This document shows positions 15,497 to 22,837 of a stretch of DNA of 40,062 nucleotides, one piece after another. The notes under the pieces are model-generated. The model ran no database searches. It was not told where the DNA came from and was given only the letters and a program-made list of their open reading frames with translations. A program made the translations under genes and the position numbers. This DNA is from a virus, in the IMG/VR virus record IMGVR_UViG_3300048916_000014, positions 1 to 40,062 of that record. The stretch is one strand, 5' to 3'. Position 1 is the first letter of the stretch, and each line of letters begins with the position of its first letter.

Positions 15497-15795
15497 GCCG
15501 CTACAAGGTCGCCATGCAGGCCCTGCCCGCGCAGACGTTCAGCGCGCGACTGGGCAAGAATACCGTGACCATTCAGCTGCAATGGATGGCTCGGCTGGAA
15601 GTGTTCCGCGTCAACATCCTGACTTCGGCCGGGGCGATCCTGACCGCTGGACGCTTCCTGCAGCCTGGCTCCGACCTGCTCGCCGGCCTCTACCCGCCAC
15701 CGAAGAACACCTATGGCTCCCTGATTCTGGAGGGCGAACAACCAACCCCGGACAACCTGGGGGTCACCAACCTGCTGGTATGGTCCGATGAGTGA
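15493..15795 (+). CDS. baseplate plug protein
   Basis: A 100-residue beta-rich protein with FSARLGKNTVTIQLQWM and a closing DNLGVTNLLVWSDE. Its size, pattern and place before the gp27-like hub match the small plug protein of simple contractile baseplates such as cyanophage Pam3. It would seal the hub around the spike. Coupled to both neighbours. Confidence 0.75.
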   Translation: MSRYKVAMQALPAQTFSARLGKNTVTIQLQWMARLEVFRVNILTSAGAILTAGRFLQPGSDLLAGLYPPPKNTYGSLILEGEQPTPDNLGVTNLLVWSDE

Positions 15796-16741
15796 TGAAC
15801 TGTTCCTGCGCAGCTACCGGCTGAAACTGGGTCGCGGCAGCGGATCGAAGATCTACCAGATGCGCGTGGGCGAGATCATTCCCGGCGACAACGACGGTCT
15901 GCGCATCACCTTCCAGGCCACCCACTTCGCCGGCGGCGCGTTCAGCGTGGCCGAGATCACCATCTTCAATGTGTCGCAGGGCAGCACCAACCAGATGCTC
16001 GGTGACGGCTACGAGAAGCGGTACGAGTTCATTTCGTTGGAAGCGGGTTACGCCGACCTGTTCGGTGCGGTGTTCGTCGGGCAGATCACCAACGTGCAGC
16101 GTGTACTGGAGGACGGTGGCGCCACCAAGGGTATTCGCTTCTTCTGCAAGTCGTCGGCCAAGGAGCGCGACGAGAACCTGATCAACCTGACCCTGTCACC
16201 GGAGACCGATCCGGTGCAGATCATCGAGGCCTGCGCTGAGCCATTTGGTGCAGAGATCCAGTTCTACGGCGACTTCTCTGGCCTCCAGCGGCGCTCGCGC
16301 GGCACCGTTCTGCAAGGCAGCCCCACCGCCTGCATGAACGAACTGAGTGAGACATTCCAGTTTGACTGGATGGTCGAGAACGGCGCAATCAAGATTATCA
16401 AAAGAGATTCCGCTCTGGACAATTCTGTCTACGTGATAAGCGCCAGCACCGGGATGATCGGCTCGCCCGTGGTCACGGATACCGAAGTCGGCATTCGCTA
16501 CACCCTCAACCCCAAGATCAAGTTGGGCGACACCATCAAGCTGGAATCGATGGCGCCGCGCTTCGAGTTCTCCGGGGCGTTCTTCTACGACATCCCGCGC
16601 ACGATTGGCGAGGGTTATTACAAGGTCAACTCACGGGTGTTTGCCGGGGATTCCCACGGCGACCAGTGGGAGGTCCAACTCAGCTGCCTGCGTCTAAGCG
16701 CAGCGGCACAGGCCGGCATTTCCGACAGGGCAACCCGATGA
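15788..16741 (+). CDS. baseplate hub, gp27-like
   Basis: A 317-residue protein with duplicated beta-barrel character: an N-terminal LRITFQATHFAGGAFSVAEI block, a middle segment (IIEACAEPFG) and a C-terminal strand set (YYKVNSRVFAGDSHGDQWEV). This is the pattern of gp27/Mu gp44-like hub proteins that join tube to spike. Gene order (Dit, plug, hub, spike, wedge) supports it. Its stop overlaps the spike start (ATGA). Confidence 0.82.
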   Translation: MSDELFLRSYRLKLGRGSGSKIYQMRVGEIIPGDNDGLRITFQATHFAGGAFSVAEITIFNVSQGSTNQMLGDGYEKRYEFISLEAGYADLFGAVFVGQITNVQRVLEDGGATKGIRFFCKSSAKERDENLINLTLSPETDPVQIIEACAEPFGAEIQFYGDFSGLQRRSRGTVLQGSPTACMNELSETFQFDWMVENGAIKIIKRDSALDNSVYVISASTGMIGSPVVTDTEVGIRYTLNPKIKLGDTIKLESMAPRFEFSGAFFYDIPRTIGEGYYKVNSRVFAGDSHGDQWEVQLSCLRLSAAAQAGISDRATR

Positions 16742-17415
16742 GTAGTGATCCGCTTGCCTCGCGTACCCAGGCCCAGTTTTCCAAAATGCTGCGCGATGCG
16801 TTCGGCGAATACCTCAAAAGCAACATGCGCACCAGCGTGCCCGGCCACGTCCTGAGCTTTGACTCGTCAAGCCAGCAGGCCGAAGTGCAGATTGGGTTGA
16901 TGCTTGAGGACCGTCAAGGCAATCAGGCTGAGCGCCGGCCGATCATCTGCGTCCCTGTGCAGTTTTGGGGCGCCTCGGGCGGAACCCTTGAATGTCGCGT
17001 GGGAGCGGGCACTGAGGGCGTGTTGTTCTTCAGCCAGGAATGCATTGACTCCTGGGTCGACCAGGGCGGCGTGGCGGTCAAATCCGAGCCGCGGCGCTTC
17101 TCGATCAACGACGCCTACTTCGTCCCCGGCATTCGCTCCAAGCCTGGCGCGATCACCGACTTTGCCAACGACGGCCTTCGCCTGCGCAGCAATGACGGCT
17201 CGGCCTACTTCTGGATTCACGACGACAAGACGCTTGAGATTGGCGGGGTGTCGCTCGACGTCAAGTGTCCGGCCAATTTTGAGCAGCCGGTCAACTTTGA
17301 ACTGGCCGTGACCACCGAGACGACCATCACTAATCACGGCGTGAGCATCGGCTTCGAGCACACCCACAACGGCGTGCAGTCGGGCAGCGGCAATTCTGGA
17401 GTGGTCAACCCATGA
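16738..17415 (+). CDS. membrane-puncturing spike, gp138-like
   Basis: A 225-residue protein with an OB-like N-terminal domain (TSVPGHVLSFDSSSQQAEVQ) and a C-terminal triple beta-helix. It ends in HTHNGVQSGSGNSG, the HxH-containing tip seen in gp138/P2 gpV-type spikes, where histidines hold an iron ion. It would pierce the outer membrane when the sheath contracts. Directly follows the hub gene. Confidence 0.87.
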   Translation: MSSDPLASRTQAQFSKMLRDAFGEYLKSNMRTSVPGHVLSFDSSSQQAEVQIGLMLEDRQGNQAERRPIICVPVQFWGASGGTLECRVGAGTEGVLFFSQECIDSWVDQGGVAVKSEPRRFSINDAYFVPGIRSKPGAITDFANDGLRLRSNDGSAYFWIHDDKTLEIGGVSLDVKCPANFEQPVNFELAVTTETTITNHGVSIGFEHTHNGVQSGSGNSGVVNP

Positions 17416-17777
17416 CGGTACGAAAACTGGACGCTGACGGCGATCTGGCGCTGGGCAAGGAAGAATTCCTGACCGGCTACAGCGCCGAAGAGGTTGCGCA
17501 AAACGTCGTGACCCGCCTCAAGTTCTTCTTGGGTGAATGGTTCCTAAACACCACCGACGGCACCGACTGGTTCGGCAGCGTGCTCGGCAAGGGCTCGGCC
17601 CTGGCCTCCCGCGAGTCGGTGATCCGTCGCCGCATCCTGCTGACGCCTGGCTGCGCCGGCATGACCGCCTTCAGCGTGACCTCGGATGCTCTAACCCGAG
17701 AATTGACGGTCAGCGCCTCCATTGTCAGCACCTCCGGCGAAACCGCCGACATCAATTTTGTCCAGGCGATCATCTAA
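17412..17777 (+). CDS. baseplate wedge, gp25-like
   Basis: A 121-residue protein with the gp25/W pattern: NVVTRLKFFLGEWFLN near residue 30, a GTDWFG motif, and a closing run of beta strands (LTVSASIVSTSGETADI). gp25-like proteins start sheath assembly on the baseplate. It shares its terminal A with the baseplate J gene start (TAATG). Confidence 0.87.
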   Translation: MTVRKLDADGDLALGKEEFLTGYSAEEVAQNVVTRLKFFLGEWFLNTTDGTDWFGSVLGKGSALASRESVIRRRILLTPGCAGMTAFSVTSDALTRELTVSASIVSTSGETADINFVQAII

Positions 17778-19036
17778 TGGCTGAAATCACCGAACAAGGA
17801 ATTACCGGGCGCTCGCTCAACGAGTACCTGAGCGATATCGAAACACGGACGCTGGCGATCGATCCTGACTGGAACATCGACGCCGACTCTCCGGACGGTC
17901 AACGCATCGGTATCGACTCCGAGCTGCTGGCCAACCTGGACGAGGCAGTAGTCGCCGTCTACCGCAGCAAAGATCCAGACAGCGCCACCGGTGAAGCCTT
18001 GCGCGATATCGGCAAGATTTCCGGCGTACCGATCCGCGAGGCGACCTACTCCATTGCACCAATCACTGTGGTCGGCGCGGCTGGAACAGCCATACCGGCG
18101 AACTCGCAAGTGCGCAGTCGCATCGACAACAGTGTCTGGCTGACCACCGCCATTATCGTCATCGGCCTCAGCGAGACGGCCACCGGTTTCGCTACCTGCG
18201 CCACTCCGGGCCGTGTGCTGGCCTCGGCCGGTGAGCTGACCGTCATCGGCACGCCCTACCCTGGCTGGGCAACGGTCACCAATGGCGAGGCGGCTGCTGG
18301 CGAAAACGCGGAAACCGATACCGATTTCCGCAAGCGCCGCAATGAATCCGTGGCTCGCGCAGGCAGCAACATGCGCGACAACATGGTGGCCAACCTCGCC
18401 AGCGTGCCTGGCGTGACCGATGTCAAGGTGTTGGAGAACAGCAGCGACGACCCGTTCGATGTCGACGGCGTTCCCTATTGCGGCATCGCCATCATCGTTA
18501 ACGGTGGCAGCGATGCGGACGTGGGGCTGGCGATCTACCAGAAGCACAACCCAGGCACACCAATGCTGCCACGGTACAGCGCCAAGACTGACACCTGGAT
18601 CGATCCGCAAGGGGCGAATGGCGTCAAGGTCGAAGTGACCTCACCCGTCACCGGCAACAAGGACACCGTGACCTTCCAGCGCGCCACCGGCCTGCCGATC
18701 TTCGTGCACGTCACCTACCAAAAGGAAGGCGACCTGCCGAGCGACATCGACACGCAGCTCAAGAACGCCATCGTCGCCGACTCGACCCGCCAGCTGTTCG
18801 ACGGCGAAACCACCACCGGTTTCAACAAGGGCGGTTATGACATCGGCGAGAAGGTTGTGCCGGGTCGCCTGTACACGCCGGTGAACAAGGTGCTAGGTAA
18901 GTACGGCGACAGCTACGTCACCGCGCTGACCATCGGCCTTAACGCTATCAGTCAAGGCCTGACCCCGATCCAGCCGACCATCGCCCAGATCGCCACCTTT
19001 GACGCCGACAACATCGCGGTTACGGTGATCCCATGA
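17777..19036 (+). CDS. baseplate J-like wedge protein
   Basis: A 419-residue protein of the baseplate J / gp6-like family: ADSPDGQRIGIDSELLANL near residue 40, a Gly/Ala-rich middle and ETDTDFRKRRNESVARAGSN near residue 180-200, the best family marker. It is the main wedge subunit surrounding the hub. ATG 17777 gives the family-typical N-terminus; an open frame continues upstream but only inside the gp25-like gene. Confidence 0.9.
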   Translation: MAEITEQGITGRSLNEYLSDIETRTLAIDPDWNIDADSPDGQRIGIDSELLANLDEAVVAVYRSKDPDSATGEALRDIGKISGVPIREATYSIAPITVVGAAGTAIPANSQVRSRIDNSVWLTTAIIVIGLSETATGFATCATPGRVLASAGELTVIGTPYPGWATVTNGEAAAGENAETDTDFRKRRNESVARAGSNMRDNMVANLASVPGVTDVKVLENSSDDPFDVDGVPYCGIAIIVNGGSDADVGLAIYQKHNPGTPMLPRYSAKTDTWIDPQGANGVKVEVTSPVTGNKDTVTFQRATGLPIFVHVTYQKEGDLPSDIDTQLKNAIVADSTRQLFDGETTTGFNKGGYDIGEKVVPGRLYTPVNKVLGKYGDSYVTALTIGLNAISQGLTPIQPTIAQIATFDADNIAVTVIP

Positions 19037-19692
19037 TTATGGACCACGTCGCGCGCGCCAAGTCGCGCATCATCAACAAATACCGCGACAAGCAGCGCAT
19101 GATGCGCTGGCTGACCATTACGCCCGAGATTGCCAATCAGTATCTGGAAGCGCCGCTGGATACGCTCTATGGCAGCTACGACGTCGACACCGTGACCGGC
19201 GACATGCTGGACATCATCGGCATCATCGTCGGGGTGCGCCGGCCAATCCTGCGCGGTACGGCGTTCGACGTCTTCGGCTATGCGGGTAACGACAGCTACA
19301 CCAACTACAACATCGCGCCCTACATCGGTGAGGGCGGCATCATTGATGCGCCGCTGAACAACGACCTGTATCGCAAGATGATCAAGGCGAAGATCGCCCG
19401 CAACATCAGCGACGGCACGGCCGACAGCATCATCCAGCTGGTGGAAATCATCATCGGCGTGAAGGTCACGGCGCTGATCTGCAACGGCGACAAGTCCTTC
19501 GACATCGGTATCGCCTCGGAACTGGACAACACCACGCTGTACCTGATCGAGAATTTCGACCTGATCCCGCGCCCGCAAGGCACGCGCATTGGCGAGATTT
19601 TCATCCTGCCGCCGAACATCACCGACATCGAATCGTCGTCGGAGCACATCTACGACTACGCCAACGTAACCCTTCCCGGAGATATAGCCTGA
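19033..19692 (+). CDS. baseplate protein, DUF2612 family
   Basis: A 219-residue protein with LDTLYGSYDVDTVTGDMLDIIG (about residues 40-60), the DUF2612 hallmark, and YRKMIKAKIARNISDGT near 115. It links wedge to tail fibres in simple contractile tails. The C-terminus YDYANVTLPGD nearly repeats the C-terminus of the unrelated connector gene at 10014-10508. It overlaps the collar-fibre gene start by one base. Confidence 0.85.
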   Translation: MIMDHVARAKSRIINKYRDKQRMMRWLTITPEIANQYLEAPLDTLYGSYDVDTVTGDMLDIIGIIVGVRRPILRGTAFDVFGYAGNDSYTNYNIAPYIGEGGIIDAPLNNDLYRKMIKAKIARNISDGTADSIIQLVEIIIGVKVTALICNGDKSFDIGIASELDNTTLYLIENFDLIPRPQGTRIGEIFILPPNITDIESSSEHIYDYANVTLPGDIA

Positions 19693-20531
19693 TGGCACGA
19701 CAGCCTTTTAATACGCGCTGGGCTCAGGGCGTGGAAACCGAGGACAACCTGAACAGCTTCAAGCTTCCCGGGGATGTGCGTATTTCCACCGGCTGGGAAG
19801 GTGGACAGGACAAGGATGCCCCTCCGGCCGGGCAGGAAAACTGGTGGCATAACCGGGTCGACACGGCGCTGCAGGACATCGAGCGTCAAGGGGTGATGAC
19901 CTGGCACGCCCAGGCGATTTACGGCCTTGGCGCGCCCTGCTACGCCACTGACGGTTATTACTACGAGTCGCTGACCACCGCCAACACCAACAACAACCCG
20001 CTGACCAGCCCACTCTACTGGCGGCAGATCGGCCAGACGCTGTACGCGAGTTTCAGCATTGCCGAATACAAGGACGTGGCACACAACGGCGCTCCCGATA
20101 ATGGCTGGCTGAAGTGCGTTGGCGCCGTCCTGCTGCGAGCGTCCTATCCGAAGCTGTTTGCCGTCATCGGCACGACCTACAACACCGGTGGCGAGCTGAG
20201 CACGCAATTCCGCCTGCCGGATTGGCGCGGTGTATTCCCTCGTTTTCTGGACGATGGTCGCGGCATCAACACCGGTCGAACCCTCAGCAACATCATCGAG
20301 CCCAGCCAGAACCTGGCACACGGCCACGGCGTGAATGACCCAAGCCACACGCACGGGTACGGCTCGGCCACGTTTGGTACGGAAATGATGGGTGGCGGCA
20401 GTAACAACTACGCCAAACCGGTCTTCGGCCAGACTAGCAACGCCACTACAGGCATCAGCATCCAGTCTGCCGGTGGCGCTGAAGCTCGCCCCTCCAACCT
20501 CGCGCAAGTTCGTTGGATTCGATACCTATGA
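19692..20531 (+). CDS. tail fibre with tail-collar domain
   Basis: A 279-residue protein. The N-terminus (FNTRWAQGVETEDN) is a baseplate attachment segment; residues about 120-200 form a phage tail collar domain (GWLKCVGAVLLRASYPKLFAVIG...FRLPDWRGVFPRFLD). The C-terminus has His-rich HGHGVNDPSHTHGYG and a GAEARPSNLA motif common at fibre tips. It is short for a fibre and may be an adaptor or secondary receptor-binding protein beside the larger tailspike. Confidence 0.85.
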   Translation: MARQPFNTRWAQGVETEDNLNSFKLPGDVRISTGWEGGQDKDAPPAGQENWWHNRVDTALQDIERQGVMTWHAQAIYGLGAPCYATDGYYYESLTTANTNNNPLTSPLYWRQIGQTLYASFSIAEYKDVAHNGAPDNGWLKCVGAVLLRASYPKLFAVIGTTYNTGGELSTQFRLPDWRGVFPRFLDDGRGINTGRTLSNIIEPSQNLAHGHGVNDPSHTHGYGSATFGTEMMGGGSNNYAKPVFGQTSNATTGISIQSAGGAEARPSNLAQVRWIRYL

Positions 20532-20725
20532 GCCAGAAGACCGTTTACCAATACGACGCCAACGGCTGGTACGTGGGCGAAACGCTGGCCGATGCCGATC
20601 CGGTCGTGATCGGTAGTTGGCTGATCCCGGCCGGCTGCGTCGACGTCAAACCACCACTCTTTACCGCCGGCAAGATCCCCAAATGGGTCGGCTATAAGTG
20701 GAAACTCATAACCCCGCAGGTGTGA
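20528..20725 (+). CDS. small tail-fibre assembly-like protein
   Basis: A 65-residue protein starting KTVYQYDANGWYVGETLADADP, a pattern common at the start of phage tail-fibre assembly or fibre-associated proteins, and continuing WLIPAGCVDVKPP. It may be a truncated or minimal fibre chaperone for the upstream collar fibre, with which it overlaps (ATGA). Function inferred from motif and neighbour. Confidence 0.75.
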   Translation: MSQKTVYQYDANGWYVGETLADADPVVIGSWLIPAGCVDVKPPLFTAGKIPKWVGYKWKLITPQV

Positions 20726-20727
20726 AT

Positions 20728-21177
20728 ATGGAAAGGCCGAGAAAGCGTCGTTTCACCGACAAGATGGAGGCGTTCTGCCTCGCCTACATCGAAACCAACA
20801 ACGCTTCCGAGGCCTACCGTCGCACCTACAACGTCGCCAACATGGCCGAAAAGACCATGCAGCGCGAGGGCTGGAACCTGTTTCAGCGGCCGCAGGTGCA
20901 GGAGCGGCTGGCTGAGCTAAGGGAAAAGGTCATGGACAGGCATAACATCACCGTCGATACGCTGCTGGCCGAACTGGAAGAGGCACGCCAGAAGGCCATG
21001 AATGCCGAGACACCTCAAGCCTCGGCCGCCGTCTCGGCCACCATGGGCAAGGCCAAGCTGCTAGGCCTGGACAAGAAGATTGTCGAAATCACCGGCAAGA
21101 ACGGCGGCGACATCAAGACCAGTTCCACCGTGACCGTGTCCGAGAAGGTCATGAACTCCATCATTGATCGCCTATGA
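20728..21177 (+). CDS. terS: terminase small subunit
   Basis: A 149-residue protein with an N-terminal DNA-binding helix-turn-helix (FTDKMEAFCLAYIETNNASEAYRRTY, read in pieces around residues 8-33) and AEKTMQREGWNLFQRPQVQERL after it, the classic Terminase_2 pattern. It recognises the packaging start on phage DNA and presents it to TerL. ATG 20728 is preferred over GTG/ATG starts upstream. Its position after tail-fibre genes, rather than before the portal, is unusual. Confidence 0.88.
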   Translation: MERPRKRRFTDKMEAFCLAYIETNNASEAYRRTYNVANMAEKTMQREGWNLFQRPQVQERLAELREKVMDRHNITVDTLLAELEEARQKAMNAETPQASAAVSATMGKAKLLGLDKKIVEITGKNGGDIKTSSTVTVSEKVMNSIIDRL

Positions 21178-22784
21178 GCGCCCTGCTCGATTGGGACTCA
21201 ATGGATGACGCGGAAAAGCAGGCGGTCAAGATTATTGGCGAGCATTCGCCGCTGTCCTTCATGCGCGTCTTTTTCCAGTTGAACCAGGGCATGAAGATGC
21301 TCTGCAACTGGCACCACCGCTACATGGATCACACCGCGCTCAAGGTATTGTCGGGCGAGCTGAAGAACGTCGTGTTCAACATGCCGCCGGGCGGTACCAA
21401 GACCGAATACTGGTCGATTCACCTGCCCGCCTACGCCATGACCGTGCTCGACCGCACGCGTACGCTCAACGTCTCCTATTCGAAATCCCTGGTCGAAGAG
21501 AACTCGAACCGCATCAAGTCGATTATCACCAGCGACGAATATCAAGGCCTATGGCCGTGTGCGCTGGGCAAGGCTGATGTGGCCAACTGGGTCGTTACCG
21601 ATGATCGCGGGCGCAACAAACACCAGATCTTCAGCCGCTCCACGGGCGGGCAGATCACCGGTGTGCGTGGCGGCTATATCTCCGAGGGCTTCACCGGGTT
21701 CATCAACCTGGACGACCCGGAGAAGGCCGACAGCGCGTTCAGCGCGACCATGCGGGCCAAGGCACAGCGAATCGTCACCAACACCCTGCGTAGCCGTAGG
21801 GCGTCTCCGGATACACCGGTCATCTGCACCCAGCAGCGCCTGCACACGGATGACGTGTCGGGCTTTCTGCTCAAGGGTGGCATGGGTCTGGACTTCACGC
21901 ACATCAAGGTGCCGGCGTTGGTCACGCGCGAGTACATCGCCAGCCTTCCGGATGAGATCCGCGAACACGCCGAGCGGGACGTTTTTAGCAGTCCATCAAT
22001 CGTCCGTGGCGGTGTCGAATACTGGTCCTACTGGCCCGCCAAGGAAACCGTTGCCGACCTGATGGCGCTGTGGGATCGCGACCCGTACACGATGGTTAGC
22101 CAGTACCAGCAGGAGCCTGTAGCCCTGAGCGGCGGCATGATCGATGCCGACTGGTTCAAGACCTATCAGCAACTGCCTTTTCTGGTTTGGCGCGGCGTTT
22201 ACGTCGACACCGCGCAGAAGACCGGCGAGCAGCACGACTACTCGGTCTTCAGTCATTGCGGCCTGGGCGTCGACGGCAACCTGTACATCATCGAGATCCA
22301 TCGCGGCAAGTACGACGCTGGCGACCTTGAGACGACCGCCCTGCGCCTATGGCAGCAATGGAAGACCTGGGACCAATACCGCCCGGCCGCGCTGCGCTAC
22401 ATGCGCGTCGAGGACAAGTCGAGCGGCACCGGCCTGATTCAGACCATCAGCAAAAAGGGTTCGATTCCGATCGAGGCGCAACCGCGCGGCCCGGCCGCCA
22501 ACAAGGTCACGCGCTGCATGGACGCCGTGCCATGGCTCAAGTCGGGCCGGGTATTCGTGCCGGCGATCTACGACGATCAAGGCCGCAAGCTTGAGCACGT
22601 CAAGGATCACCGCGGCGAGATCGTCGCCTCGACGGACTGGGTGACGCCCTTCCTCACCGAAGCCTCGGCCTTCACCGCCGACGACAGCCACGACTTCGAC
22701 GATCAGGTCGACACCATCTTCGACGCGGTGGCCGACATGCTGATCAGCAATAACGGCGAATTCTTCTCCGGCAACTGGCTGTAA
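21174..22784 (+). CDS. terL: terminase large subunit
   Basis: A 536-residue packaging motor. The ATPase half shows a Walker A-like PPGGTKTE (about residues 71-78), a Walker B LDDP (179-182) and a coupling motif CTQQRLHTDD near 218. The RNase H-like nuclease half has Asp345 (VDTAQKTGEQHDYS), Glu413 (VEDKSSG) and an Asp near 510-513 (DDQVDTIFDA), as expected for headful or site-specific cutters. The P-loop lacks the classic GKS/T, having GTKT, which this subfamily tolerates as far as I recall. Translationally coupled to TerS. Confidence 0.93.
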   Translation: MSALLDWDSMDDAEKQAVKIIGEHSPLSFMRVFFQLNQGMKMLCNWHHRYMDHTALKVLSGELKNVVFNMPPGGTKTEYWSIHLPAYAMTVLDRTRTLNVSYSKSLVEENSNRIKSIITSDEYQGLWPCALGKADVANWVVTDDRGRNKHQIFSRSTGGQITGVRGGYISEGFTGFINLDDPEKADSAFSATMRAKAQRIVTNTLRSRRASPDTPVICTQQRLHTDDVSGFLLKGGMGLDFTHIKVPALVTREYIASLPDEIREHAERDVFSSPSIVRGGVEYWSYWPAKETVADLMALWDRDPYTMVSQYQQEPVALSGGMIDADWFKTYQQLPFLVWRGVYVDTAQKTGEQHDYSVFSHCGLGVDGNLYIIEIHRGKYDAGDLETTALRLWQQWKTWDQYRPAALRYMRVEDKSSGTGLIQTISKKGSIPIEAQPRGPAANKVTRCMDAVPWLKSGRVFVPAIYDDQGRKLEHVKDHRGEIVASTDWVTPFLTEASAFTADDSHDFDDQVDTIFDAVADMLISNNGEFFSGNWL

Positions 22785-22837
22785 CCCTACCGACCTTCTC
22801 GGGTCGCACTCATTAAATTCGCCCCAAGGAAATACGC

